NCBI RefSeq assembly: GCF_029814825.1
Contig: NZ_CP122379.1
Location: forward strand, 620,001-684,000
Length of the DNA stretch: 64,000 bases
Source: Aequorivita marisscotiae
GTDB lineage: Bacteria > Bacteroidota > Bacteroidia > Flavobacteriales > Flavobacteriaceae
Direction: 5' to 3'
Part shown: in pieces, positions 1 to 8,990 of the stretch
Layout: each line of letters starts with the position of its first letter
Numbering within the stretch: position 1 is the stretch's first letter
The notes under the pieces: model-generated
What the model was told of the DNA's origin: nothing
Database searches by the model: none
The model's input: only the letters and a program-made list of their open reading frames with translations
Program-made: the position numbers and the translations under genes

Positions 1-247
1 AAGCTGTTTAGTTGTATCTATAAAATTACAGTTTTTTATTCTTAATACCGAAATATGTCACAAAGATAGGGTTTTTAAAGATTATAGTTTCACAAAGATT
101 TCTCAATAATAGCAAACATTTTTAATTTAATGCCCTGTCCTAAAGCCGAATATTGAAAAGAACACCTCATAGATTACTAAAAAATAAGTTGTATCTTTCT
201 TTTAAATATTCCTCAACTACGTATTATCTTTAAAAAAGTATTCCTAA

Positions 248-3200
248 ATGACTTTTAAAATCTTGAGATTCCTCGTCTTCTTCCAGCTCGTTTTTTTTTC
301 AGTTTGTTTTCAATGCTATTCGCAACAAAAATACAGTTCCGTAAAAAAAATGCACACGCTTATTGCGCAGGATTCTCTTGAAAAAGCCCGCGCTGAGCTT
401 TCAAAAATCCTTACACGTTATCGTACCGAAAAAAAATACGACAGTCTTTACAAATACATTCAATTTGTGGGTGATTTTAAATTAAGCAATGGCAACAATA
501 ATTTAGCCATACAAAAAGCCGAGGCGCTTTTAGCCGAAATAAAAACCCACGCCACCCCACAGTATATTGCCGAAGCTATTGCAGAAATGACGTGGGTTTA
601 CGACTATGCCGGACAAACACAAAACGCATACAACATCTTGTTCGAAAACCTATCAATTACCAAAAAAAATAATGCTGCCAATAATAAAATTGAAGCTAAC
701 TTTGAATATAAAATGGGGTATTATGCAGCAAAAATGGGAAACTATCCGCTTGCGAACAAACATTACCAAACTGCCTTGCGCATCTTAAATAAAATAAAAG
801 AACCAGATTACGTTTTTTACAATCAGGTTTACAATGCACTCGGTGGAATGATGTGGCAAGAGGCTAAGCTAGATAGTTCTAGATATTACTTTGAGGAGGC
901 GATAAAAGTTTTGGCAAAAACCGATGAAAGCGATATAATGAACCGTCATTATCGTCCGGCCCTCATAAAAATGAACCTTGCCGTTTTATGGAATGCCCTC
1001 GGCAAAAACCGTGAAGCCATTAAAATTTCTAAAGAAGCTATCTCTGGATTTCAGGCGTATATAGAGCAATCTACAGATAATGCAAGAAAAATTGAAGCAA
1101 AAAACCAGCAGTGTGTTACCCTTGATAATATGGCGGTTTTTTACAATACTTTAGGTGAACATTCCCGCGCTCAGGAACTAATAGAATATTCGTTCGAACA
1201 GAAAAAAAAGTTCCTTGAAAAAAACGATATCAATCTTATTATTTCAAATATAATCTTGGCTGAAGCAAAAATTGCAAGTAGAGATTTTGAGGGAGCTGCC
1301 ATAAATGCAGATCGGGCATTAGAGCTTTTAAAAACGAGCCCCGGAGCAAACCTTTATTGGGAAGCCGGAGCTCTTAACACGCGGGCAACTATATATGAGT
1401 CTTTAGGAGATGTAACCAATGCAGAACTCTATTATCAAAAAGGCGAAACGGCATATAGAAATACTCTGGACGGTAACTATCCGAAAGATTTTTTAGACGG
1501 GTTGCAAACCCATTCGCTCTTTGCTGCTAAAAATCAATTTAGAAAAAAAGCAATTGCCCTAGCTGAAGAAATATACAATTACACCCACACGGGCGATTTT
1601 AAAAATACCTTACAGGAATTCTATCACATAATCAATTTGGCACAAGTACATTTTTTACTTAAAGATTATGCCGAAGCAAAAAAATACAGTACCGAAGCCC
1701 TCGATTTCAACATTATAAAGAAAGGTGAAAAATTAAGCACGGCAGATTCTATTCTCAGTCAGTACCGAAAGCCACAAGCCTTACTAATAAATGCTGCGTC
1801 TAAATATTATTTAGAAGAAAATAAAAACCCCGATTTTTTAAAAGAATTGCTAGCACAAGTAGATGAGGGTATCGCTATTTTAAACCAACGAAAAAAAGTG
1901 GTGAACAACCAGGAAGACATTATTTTACTACTTGCCGAAAATGAAGAGCTTTTAGACTTTGTTGAAAAAATAAGGCTAGAGTTATACCAGATTACCGAAA
2001 ATCCGGAATATTTAGATAAACTTATCGCCCTACACGAATCCAGTATTTACAACCGTATCCGGTCGCGATTGGATTTGCGTGAAAATATAACCTTTAAACA
2101 TATTCCCAATAAAGTTGTGGCACGCGAATACTTACTAAAAAATAATATGGTTTCTGCATTTAACAATTCGGAAGAAACTAATATTGCATCTTTTTTTAAG
2201 GCGTCAGAAAACTGGGAACAATTTTTAGATTCGCTAAAGCATCACTTTCCCAAATATTACAAAATGCGCTATGCAACCCTTGAGGAACCCATTACAGATC
2301 TGCAACAAAAAATACCCAATAACACAACGGTAATCCGATACATTTTTATTGAAAACGAACTTTATGCTTACGTAGTTTCTTCGGTTTGGAAAAAAATGAT
2401 ACACCTTAATTTTTCTTCGGTTAAAGAGCATATCACAAAACTACAAGATGATGCTTTTTCAGTTGAAAAAATTAGTCCATTATTATTCGACTTATATCAG
2501 GCACTATGGCTGCCATTAGAAAGTTATATTAACACCCAAAAGGTAGTGATTGTACCGGACCGTGAACTTTTTAATCTCAGTTTTGAAATTCTTACACCAA
2601 AACGCATTGCTACTTTTAAGGAAATGGCGTCCAATAGCTTGTTGGCCAATTACGACATTTCGTATAATTTTAGTTTGTTGCTGTATAAAGACAACAGAAA
2701 AGTTGCGGAGTATGCATCAGAGTTTATTGCCTTTGCACCTGGATTTAATGAAGTAATGAAGAAAAACTATAAACATGCCATAAAAGACTCGGTAAATTTA
2801 GATAAAGCCTATTTAAAACTTTTGCCACAACCCTTTAGTGAAGATTTAGTAAAACAGTATGCCCAAGAGTTTAACGGGAGTTATTTTATAAATGAAAAAG
2901 CAAATAAAGAAAAGTTTATTGCCAATGCAAAAAAACATAAAATTATACATATTGGGACGCACGCAGAAAGCAATAATATAAGCCCAGAATTAAGCCGATT
3001 AATTTTTGCAAAAACCCCGGAGAGCGTAGAAAATTACAACGAAAACTCATTGTATTCATTCGAGATATACAACATAGATCTTTCTTCCAATCTCGCTATT
3101 TTAACAGCCTGCGAAACCGGCAAACCTACCTATCAAGCCGGTGAGGGGATGATTTCCTTGGCGCATGCTTTTAACTATGCGGGAAGTGAAAGCATTTTAA

Positions 3201-3523
3201 CCAGCCTCTGGGAAATTGATGAAGAGTCCAGTGCTAAAATTGTAAAATTGTTTTACGATAATCTTGCCCAAAAAATGCCCAAAGACGAAGCATTGCGCAA
3301 GGCAAAAATACGTTATATTCAAACCGCCGAAGGCCGTACAGCATCGCCTCACTATTGGGCGGGTTTAATACTTATAGGCGATTCGGCTCCTATTATTTTA
3401 AAAACTAGTGTAGCTTGGTGGTGGTATGCTTTGGCTGGGATTGTTGGTTTTTTATTACTATTTTTTATCGTGAAGAATAAAAAAGAAACTATGAATACCG
3501 AACACCAGAACAATGAACCCTAA
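248..3523 (+). CDS. Secreted TPR-CHAT caspase-like protein (copy 1)
   Basis: A 1091-residue protein with an N-terminal signal peptide (about residues 1-26). A long helical region full of TPR-like repeats (about 40-600) is followed by a C-terminal CHAT domain (about 690-1045). The CHAT dyad looks intact: His905 in HIGTHAESNN and Cys955 in LTACETG. A Trp-rich membrane segment (about 1056-1075) and a basic tail end the protein. CHAT is a caspase/separase-type cysteine peptidase fold. The signal peptide plus terminal anchor place TPR and CHAT outside the cytoplasmic membrane, which is an inference. A close paralogue lies at 8991-12254, beside an ECF sigma gene. The first in-frame ATG gives a good signal peptide. 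Substrate unknown. Confidence 0.85.
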   Translation: MTFKILRFLVFFQLVFFSVCFQCYSQQKYSSVKKMHTLIAQDSLEKARAELSKILTRYRTEKKYDSLYKYIQFVGDFKLSNGNNNLAIQKAEALLAEIKTHATPQYIAEAIAEMTWVYDYAGQTQNAYNILFENLSITKKNNAANNKIEANFEYKMGYYAAKMGNYPLANKHYQTALRILNKIKEPDYVFYNQVYNALGGMMWQEAKLDSSRYYFEEAIKVLAKTDESDIMNRHYRPALIKMNLAVLWNALGKNREAIKISKEAISGFQAYIEQSTDNARKIEAKNQQCVTLDNMAVFYNTLGEHSRAQELIEYSFEQKKKFLEKNDINLIISNIILAEAKIASRDFEGAAINADRALELLKTSPGANLYWEAGALNTRATIYESLGDVTNAELYYQKGETAYRNTLDGNYPKDFLDGLQTHSLFAAKNQFRKKAIALAEEIYNYTHTGDFKNTLQEFYHIINLAQVHFLLKDYAEAKKYSTEALDFNIIKKGEKLSTADSILSQYRKPQALLINAASKYYLEENKNPDFLKELLAQVDEGIAILNQRKKVVNNQEDIILLLAENEELLDFVEKIRLELYQITENPEYLDKLIALHESSIYNRIRSRLDLRENITFKHIPNKVVAREYLLKNNMVSAFNNSEETNIASFFKASENWEQFLDSLKHHFPKYYKMRYATLEEPITDLQQKIPNNTTVIRYIFIENELYAYVVSSVWKKMIHLNFSSVKEHITKLQDDAFSVEKISPLLFDLYQALWLPLESYINTQKVVIVPDRELFNLSFEILTPKRIATFKEMASNSLLANYDISYNFSLLLYKDNRKVAEYASEFIAFAPGFNEVMKKNYKHAIKDSVNLDKAYLKLLPQPFSEDLVKQYAQEFNGSYFINEKANKEKFIANAKKHKIIHIGTHAESNNISPELSRLIFAKTPESVENYNENSLYSFEIYNIDLSSNLAILTACETGKPTYQAGEGMISLAHAFNYAGSESILTSLWEIDEESSAKIVKLFYDNLAQKMPKDEALRKAKIRYIQTAEGRTASPHYWAGLILIGDSAPIILKTSVAWWWYALAGIVGFLLLFFIVKNKKETMNTEHQNNEP

Positions 3524-3560
3524 AGTCCTTCTAAGTCACGGAAACTTCTATATTTAATCT

Positions 3561-4652
3561 TTAAAATTTGGTGTCTTGTAGTTTTTCCGCACCACAGCCA
3601 ACCTCATCTTTAATAAATTCAGCATTTTTACAAAATTGTGCGAGTTCCGTTTTAATAAAATGTAGTACGGTGTCTTTTTCAACTTCAGGATAAAGCATGT
3701 GAACATTTGCTCCGGCATCCAACGTAAAGCACACCTGGCTGTTTGTATTGTTGCGAAATTTCCAAATACGGTTAATGATTTCCAACGTGTTGGGTTTCAT
3801 TAAAATAAAATAAGGCATAGAAGTAAGCATCATGGCATGCAGCGATAACGCTTCGCTTTCTACAATTTTAACAAATTGTGAAATATCGCCATTTTTAAAA
3901 ACCGAAATCAGTTTTGATAAATTATCTTTCGCTTGCCTAAAACGTTGCACAGCAAAGGGATGCTCCACCATTAAATTATGGCCAAGAGTACTACTTACCT
4001 GTTTTTCGCCCTTATCTACCAATAAAATAGTGTCTTGGTAGTTTTTAAAATTTTCGTGAACTTTAAATGGAAATTTTGTACCGAAATAATTACTACTTCC
4101 ATTAATTTCAGGATGTTCTCCCCACACTATTAAAGGACCTTCAATACTTCTACAAGCACTTCCAGACCCCAAACGCGCCAAAAATGAAGCTTTTTCAATG
4201 AAGTAATCTTTAGGTATATCGGGTTGCATTTGCCGTTCCATATCCATTAAACACAAAGCCAAAGCGCTCATCCCGCTAGCAGAAGAAGCTATACCACTAC
4301 TGTGCGGAAAACTGTTGGCAGTTTCAATTTTAAATTGAAAATCCTTCAAAAACGGTAAATAGGCCTCTACTCTTTCGAAGAATTTTAAAATTTTTGGTTC
4401 GAATGATATTTCTCTATGTCCATCCAGATAAACTTCAAAATCAAATCCGTTAGAATCCTTCTTTTTAAAAGAAAGTATTGTTTTGGTATTGCAGTTTTTT
4501 AAAGTAAAACTAACGGAAGCATTCATGGGCAACTGCTCACCATATTTACCCCAATATTTCACCAAAGCAATATTGCTAGGTGCTTGATATGAAACGGTTC
4601 CGGAAGATAAAGAGTTGTTGTAGTTACAAACAATAAATTTGTGTTGTGGCAT
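3561..4652 (-). CDS. mvaD: Diphosphomevalonate decarboxylase
   Basis: GHMP-family enzyme that decarboxylates mevalonate diphosphate to isopentenyl diphosphate in the mevalonate pathway, which Flavobacteriaceae use for isoprenoids. The N-terminal motif APSNIALVKYWGK and the Ser-rich phosphate-binding loop HSSGIASSASGMSA are diagnostic. The length of about 363 residues fits the family. I placed the start at the ATG at 4652 rather than the in-frame GTG at 4673, because a TACATTTG promoter element covers 4673-4680 and would leave the GTG upstream of transcription. It is convergent with the TPR-CHAT gene and divergent from the repeat protein, so it appears to be a single-gene unit unrelated to its neighbours. 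Confidence 0.93.
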   Translation of the reverse strand: MPQHKFIVCNYNNSLSSGTVSYQAPSNIALVKYWGKYGEQLPMNASVSFTLKNCNTKTILSFKKKDSNGFDFEVYLDGHREISFEPKILKFFERVEAYLPFLKDFQFKIETANSFPHSSGIASSASGMSALALCLMDMERQMQPDIPKDYFIEKASFLARLGSGSACRSIEGPLIVWGEHPEINGSSNYFGTKFPFKVHENFKNYQDTILLVDKGEKQVSSTLGHNLMVEHPFAVQRFRQAKDNLSKLISVFKNGDISQFVKIVESEALSLHAMMLTSMPYFILMKPNTLEIINRIWKFRNNTNSQVCFTLDAGANVHMLYPEVEKDTVLHFIKTELAQFCKNAEFIKDEVGCGAEKLQDTKF

Positions 4653-4672
4653 ATTGCAATGGGGATAAAGCA

Positions 4673-4680
4673 CAAATGTA
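4673..4680 (-). promoter_or_regulatory. Probable -7 element of mvaD
   Basis: TACATTTG on the minus strand matches the Bacteroidota -7 consensus TAnnTTTG, about 20 bases before the ATG at 4652. No convincing TTTG -33 element sits at the usual spacing, so only this half is supported. Confidence 0.45.
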
Positions 4681-4759
4681 GCGAAAAAAACAATTCATGA
4701 AAATGATGACATTTTTAAAACAATCCCGATGTACCTATATAATCCCAAAACCAAATAGT

Positions 4760-7237
4760 ATGAAACGATTTTTATTTTTCTCGATTTTAGGTATTTTTTG
4801 CTTGACAATTTCAGCACAGACAAAAACATGGGTGGGACCTTCTGGCGGCAACTTTAATGTAGATGGCAATTGGGATCCATTTGGTGTACCAAGTTCAACT
4901 CATGATGTTATAATTCCCACAGGAAGTGTTATGACTTTTAATGCTTCAGCAAATATTAAATCTTTTGATTTTCAAGGAAATGCAATGGTTACAATAGAAC
5001 ATAATATTTCCACGTCCTCTGTTTCTTCTATCTCAACCAATGTGATTGTTACTTGGACCACTGGACAGTTAAGTGGGAATGGCACAATTAATAACCTTGG
5101 AATAGTTAATATAGTTGAAGGCCCTTCATCCTCTCAAACACTTAGGGACCAATTGATTCTGAACAATGAAGGAACAATCAATTTTAATGACTCTGGACTC
5201 TTTAAAATGGGTTACGGAACTCCAACACTTAACAACTTACCTACGGGAATTCTCAATCTAAATACAGACACATCAATTGTAGGAGGTAATAGTCAGTGGG
5301 GATCTATCGTAAACACAGGTTTAATAAAAAGAGCACAGGGAACAGGTGTTTTTGAAATAAATGCTCCATTACTAAATAACAATGGAACTATTTTAGTGGA
5401 AAGCGGAACCTTGCAATTTACTAAAGAAAATACCGTGCTAACCGATGGTACTTATAATGTAGCGACCAATGGTACTCTGGAATGGAGCATTGGAATTAAC
5501 CCAGGAATAATCTGCGAAGGCACTCTTAGCGGGCAACTGGACGGGCCCATAAATTGGAACAGAAAGTTAAGTGTTGCAACAGGAACGGAAGCCATTTTCG
5601 ATTTTGATGGGCCAGCTGGTGTTAATTGGTTCCAAGGAGACCTTCAAGATGATGGCACTCTTACCAATCTTGGAATACTTAATATAGTAGATGGTGGTCA
5701 AAGCACAGCCATCAGGGACCAAATAACCCTAAACAATGAAGGAACTATAAATATTAATGAATCTGGTCAAGTTAAATTAGGATATGGTAATCCAAGCTTG
5801 AACAATCTTCCCACAGGAGTTATCAACTTAAATTCTGATGGTTTAATTGTAGGAGGCAATAGTCAGTGGGGAACTATCGTAAACACAGGTTTAATAAAAA
5901 GAGCACAGGGAACAGGTGTTTTTGAAATAAATGCTCCATTATTAAATAACAATGGAACTATTTTAGTGGAAAGCGGAACTTTGCAATTTACTAAAGAAAA
6001 TACCGTACTGACCGATGGTATTTATAATGTAGCGACCAACGGTATTCTGGAATGGCACATTGGAAGTAACCCTGGAATAATCTGTGAAGGCACCCTTAGC
6101 GGGCAACTGGCCGGGCCCATAAATTGGAACAGAAAGCTAAGTGTTGCAACAGGAACGGAAGCCATTTTCGATTTTGATGGACCAGCTGGTGTTAATTGGT
6201 TCCAGGGAGACCTTCAAGACAATGGCACTCTTTATAATCTTGGGATACTTAATATAGCAGACGGTGGTCAAAGCACAGCCATCAGAGACCAAATAACCTT
6301 AAACAATGAAGGAACTATAAATGTAAATGAATCTGGTCAAGTTAAATTAGGGTATGGTAATCCAACCTTGAACAATCTGCCCACAGGAGTTATCAATTTA
6401 AACACAAATGGTTCAATTGTAGGAGGCAATAGTGAGTGGGGAACCATTGTAAATACAGGGATTATAAAGAGAGCACAAGAAGCAGGAACTTTCAACATAC
6501 AAAGCAATGTAAACAATACAGGGTCAGGGAAAATCATTGCCGAAACTGGCAATTTAGAGTTTAGTAGATCCTTACAAGGTGATGGTATTTTAATGGGAAA
6601 TGGATCGGTACAACTTGGAAGTAACATTATTTTTGAAGGCACCCTTTCGCCAGGTGGCTACCCCGGAACTTTAACCCATATTAACGATTATGCCTCATCA
6701 ACCAATGCGATCTTAGCCATTGAAATATACGGACCAAACGCTGGCTCTCAATTTGATGTATATGATGTCCAGGGAGATGCCATTTTAGAAGGCACTATTC
6801 TCGTAGACTTAAACTACGAAGCAAATTTAAATGATGAATTTGTAATTCTTACGGCAAACGACATTACAACTTGTAACCTACCGGCAAGCGTTACTGCACA
6901 TCACGACGGCCATAATTATACTTTTGATGTAATCTGCAACCCAAATGATGTTACGCTAAAAGTAAGCAACATTGTTTTGGGAACCGAAGAAAATTCTCTG
7001 AGCAATCTAACCCTGTTTCCAAACCCTTCAAATGGGCAATTCATTATAAACCTTGGTCAGGAATATACAAATGTTTCTGTGCAAATTACAAACATGCTCG
7101 GGCAACTTATATCTGAAGAAAATTACACTTCGGCAAAAACAATAGAACAGCAGATAAATGCTTCGGCAGGCATGTATTTCGTAAAAGTGAGCACAGCTAA
7201 AGAAGGATCCAACACTTTAAGGATTATAAAACAGTAG
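4760..7237 (+). CDS. T9SS-secreted tandem-repeat surface protein
   Basis: An 825-residue exported protein. The ATG at 4760 is preferred over the one at 4697 because it gives a clean signal peptide, MKRFLFFSILGIFCLTISAQ. The mature N-terminus (TWVGPSGGNFNVDGNWDPF) is of a type common in beta-solenoid surface proteins. The middle holds 190-residue tandem repeats (570-bp DNA period), and the last roughly 75 residues are a type A T9SS sorting domain starting near LFPNPSNGQF and ending in TLRIIKQ. The protein should cross the outer membrane through T9SS and be released or attached. No enzymatic motif was seen. A similar signal peptide and tail occur in the proteins at 12488 and 14041, which suggests a shared family origin. 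Confidence 0.8.
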   Translation: MKRFLFFSILGIFCLTISAQTKTWVGPSGGNFNVDGNWDPFGVPSSTHDVIIPTGSVMTFNASANIKSFDFQGNAMVTIEHNISTSSVSSISTNVIVTWTTGQLSGNGTINNLGIVNIVEGPSSSQTLRDQLILNNEGTINFNDSGLFKMGYGTPTLNNLPTGILNLNTDTSIVGGNSQWGSIVNTGLIKRAQGTGVFEINAPLLNNNGTILVESGTLQFTKENTVLTDGTYNVATNGTLEWSIGINPGIICEGTLSGQLDGPINWNRKLSVATGTEAIFDFDGPAGVNWFQGDLQDDGTLTNLGILNIVDGGQSTAIRDQITLNNEGTININESGQVKLGYGNPSLNNLPTGVINLNSDGLIVGGNSQWGTIVNTGLIKRAQGTGVFEINAPLLNNNGTILVESGTLQFTKENTVLTDGIYNVATNGILEWHIGSNPGIICEGTLSGQLAGPINWNRKLSVATGTEAIFDFDGPAGVNWFQGDLQDNGTLYNLGILNIADGGQSTAIRDQITLNNEGTINVNESGQVKLGYGNPTLNNLPTGVINLNTNGSIVGGNSEWGTIVNTGIIKRAQEAGTFNIQSNVNNTGSGKIIAETGNLEFSRSLQGDGILMGNGSVQLGSNIIFEGTLSPGGYPGTLTHINDYASSTNAILAIEIYGPNAGSQFDVYDVQGDAILEGTILVDLNYEANLNDEFVILTANDITTCNLPASVTAHHDGHNYTFDVICNPNDVTLKVSNIVLGTEENSLSNLTLFPNPSNGQFIINLGQEYTNVSVQITNMLGQLISEENYTSAKTIEQQINASAGMYFVKVSTAKEGSNTLRIIKQ
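5041..6500 (+). repeat. 570-bp in-frame tandem repeat, about 2.5 copies
   Basis: The coding sequence repeats with a 570-bp (190-codon) period. Matching landmarks lie at 5321, 5891 and 6461 (TTAATAAAAA and variants) and at 5081, 5651 and 6221 (the GGCAC-type motif). Units 1 and 2 are nearly identical over long stretches, for example about 5315-5640 against 5885-6210. Unit 3 is partial and runs into unique sequence. This indicates recent duplication or homogenisation. Confidence 0.9.
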
Positions 7238-7272
7238 ATCGTTCAATAGCTTTTAGGTTGGACATCAGCCGG

Positions 7273-7300
7273 AATGCCCCTGAAAAATGGGGCATTTTTT
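7273..7300 (+). terminator. Rho-independent terminator after the repeat protein
   Basis: An 8-bp perfect stem, AATGCCCC (7273-7280) with GGGGCATT (7289-7296), around a short A-rich loop and followed by a T run. It lies 36 bases after the stop codon. The rest of 7301-7462 shows no gene that I can support. Confidence 0.8.
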
Positions 7301-7463
7301 ATTGCCAATTATACATCTTATATCTTTCAGCGAAGCGGTCTTACGTCCTAAATCCATTTCTTTTTGATGACCTTTTAAACAATTATCGTTATGGTATTGA
7401 AACGCCAATTGGCTTGAGGTTTAATAGCTGTCAATTAAAATTAAAAATAGGACAAATTTCAAA

Positions 7464-7494
7464 TTGAAAAAGAAAGTTTAAAATCGTATATTTC
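7464..7494 (+). promoter_or_regulatory. Candidate promoter of the ECF sigma operon
   Basis: TTG at 7464-7466 and TATATTTC at 7487-7494 are separated by 20 bases. This resembles the Bacteroidota TTTG-N19-TAnnTTTG promoter with one mismatch in the last base of the -7 box. The start codon at 7506 is only about 12 bases downstream, so the leader would be very short. Confidence 0.4.
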
Positions 7495-7505
7495 CATAGA
7501 TTTCT

Positions 7506-8075
7506 ATGGAAGATACACTCACTCAAGGAAAATTTAAACTATTGGATGCTTTCTTAAATAATGAGGAGGCAACAATACGTGAATTTTATATTGCCGAATA
7601 TCCGAAAACAAAATATTACATCCTTAAAAATGGAGGCACTATAGATAATGCCAAAGATGTTTTTCAGGAAGCTTATTTTGTTTGTTGGAAAAAACTGAGC
7701 TCGCGAAAGTTTCAGCCAAAAAACGAAAAAGAGATAGAAGCATATCTATTTACAATAGCCAGAAACAAATGGATAGACCAAACAAGAACTGTAGCTAAAA
7801 GAAAAACAACTTCAATAAACGATAAAATGTATCAACTAGCAGCAGATGACACACCAGCGAGTGAACTGAACAAAAAGGACATGCAACTAACTATAACATT
7901 GGCTGCTTTTGAAAACCTTGGCCAAGGATGTAAAGATTTGCTCACGCAGTTTTATTTCCACAAAATGTCTTTACGGAATATTGCGGAAAATCTAAATATT
8001 GAAGAAGCCTCGGCTAAAAACAAAAAATACAGGTGCATTCAAAAATTAAAGGAATTGGCACTTGGCAAAAACTAG
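7506..8075 (+). CDS. ECF-type RNA polymerase sigma factor
   Basis: A 189-residue sigma-70 family protein. Region 2 is about residues 25-97, with the motif DNAKDVFQEAYFVCWKKL and a final segment IEAYLFTIARNKWID. Region 4 is about residues 120-185, with a helix-turn-helix near MSLRNIAENLNIEEASAKNKK. ECF factors redirect RNA polymerase to a small regulon and are usually held by a membrane anti-sigma factor encoded next door. The next gene begins 23 bases downstream and has one membrane segment, which fits that role. The position between two CHAT genes suggests that the CHAT and T9SS cargo genes may be in its regulon, but the sequence does not prove this. Confidence 0.9.
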   Translation: MEDTLTQGKFKLLDAFLNNEEATIREFYIAEYPKTKYYILKNGGTIDNAKDVFQEAYFVCWKKLSSRKFQPKNEKEIEAYLFTIARNKWIDQTRTVAKRKTTSINDKMYQLAADDTPASELNKKDMQLTITLAAFENLGQGCKDLLTQFYFHKMSLRNIAENLNIEEASAKNKKYRCIQKLKELALGKN

Positions 8076-8098
8076 TACCTAAAAAGTAAAATGAAAAA

Positions 8099-8848
8099 AT
8101 GAAATCCCCAATTGAAATAAACTCGTTAGAATGGGACATAATAGAAACGTATCTGGACCAAAATAATGTTTCAGAAGAAGCACTATTGTCAGATAAAAAA
8201 CTCAACCAAATTTCAAACCTATCCGAAAAAATAGCACACGTAAAACAAGTAAGAATAGAGATTGAAGACAGTATCCGCCAATCGAAAATCAAGGAATTTC
8301 ACGAGCACATTTCAGCTGATCAAAAAGGTTTATACATACAAAAAGGTGCAGCAAAAAAAACGAAATCAACGACAATATGGTATTCTATTGCCGCGGTATT
8401 GGTCGTATTATTTGGAATATTTTGGTTATTGCAAAACACCAATTCTCCAGAAAAAATATTTGCAGCTCATTTTGAAGCAGACCCTGGTTTGCGAACAGTA
8501 ATGGGCACGACAAACAACTATAGTTTTTACGAAGGAATGATAGTTTATAAACGCGAAGAATACAAAGAAGCTATTAATTGGTGGCAAAAGCTGCTCCCCG
8601 AAAAAGCAAACAATGACACTCTAAATTACTTTTTAGGAGTGGCCTATTTAGCCGAAGGAAATGCTGAAAAATCATTAGACTATTTAGAACCTTCCAGTAA
8701 ATTCAATGAAGGTATTTTTAAAGAAGATGCCGCATATTACACAGCATTGGCAAAAATAAAATTAGGACAAATGGAAGCAGCAAAACAACTGTTAAAACAG
8801 CATCCTTCTGAAAGAAATAACAAGTTACTAAAGGCTCTAAACAAATAA
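8099..8848 (+). CDS. Single-pass membrane TPR protein, putative anti-sigma partner
   Basis: A 249-residue protein with no signal peptide. It has a soluble helical N-terminus (about 1-85), one membrane segment (about 92-112, TIWYSIAAVLVVLFGIFWLL), and a C-terminal part with two or three TPR-like helix pairs (about 140-245, for example YKEAINWWQKLLPEKANN and LGVAYLAEGNAEKSLDYL). A cytoplasmic N-terminus and periplasmic TPR domain would suit an anti-sigma factor. I see no canonical zinc-binding anti-sigma motif, so the role rests on position immediately after the ECF gene and on topology. The TPR part could contact the TPR region of the adjacent CHAT protein. Confidence 0.65.
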   Translation: MKSPIEINSLEWDIIETYLDQNNVSEEALLSDKKLNQISNLSEKIAHVKQVRIEIEDSIRQSKIKEFHEHISADQKGLYIQKGAAKKTKSTTIWYSIAAVLVVLFGIFWLLQNTNSPEKIFAAHFEADPGLRTVMGTTNNYSFYEGMIVYKREEYKEAINWWQKLLPEKANNDTLNYFLGVAYLAEGNAEKSLDYLEPSSKFNEGIFKEDAAYYTALAKIKLGQMEAAKQLLKQHPSERNNKLLKALNK

Positions 8849-8925
8849 ACAGAGCCTTAAATACAACTCATATAATTACAACCCTGGACTTTGGTCTGTG
8901 GCAATGAAAAAACAGCTGTAATAAT

Positions 8926-8949
8926 ATAATCGTACAAGAACACGATTAT
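8926..8949. promoter_or_regulatory. Inverted repeat upstream of the second CHAT gene
   Basis: ATAATCGT (8926-8933) and ACGATTAT (8942-8949) form a perfect 8-bp inverted repeat with an 8-base spacer, 42 bases before the CHAT start codon. There is no T run after it, so an operator or leader hairpin is more likely than a terminator. Function is not shown. Confidence 0.4.
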
Positions 8950-8990
8950 AAACTGTGCGCACTATTTCCGATAACATTAACTAAAATTGT

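Noticed and set aside
4673..4697. GTG start for mvaD and early ATG for the repeat protein
   Set aside because: The -7 box at 4673-4680 overlaps the GTG, and the ATG at 4697 adds 21 residues before a clean signal peptide at 4760.
7258..7467. 69-codon open frame before the ECF gene
   Set aside because: It begins at the terminator hairpin and contains no plausible start or domain. It is intergenic.
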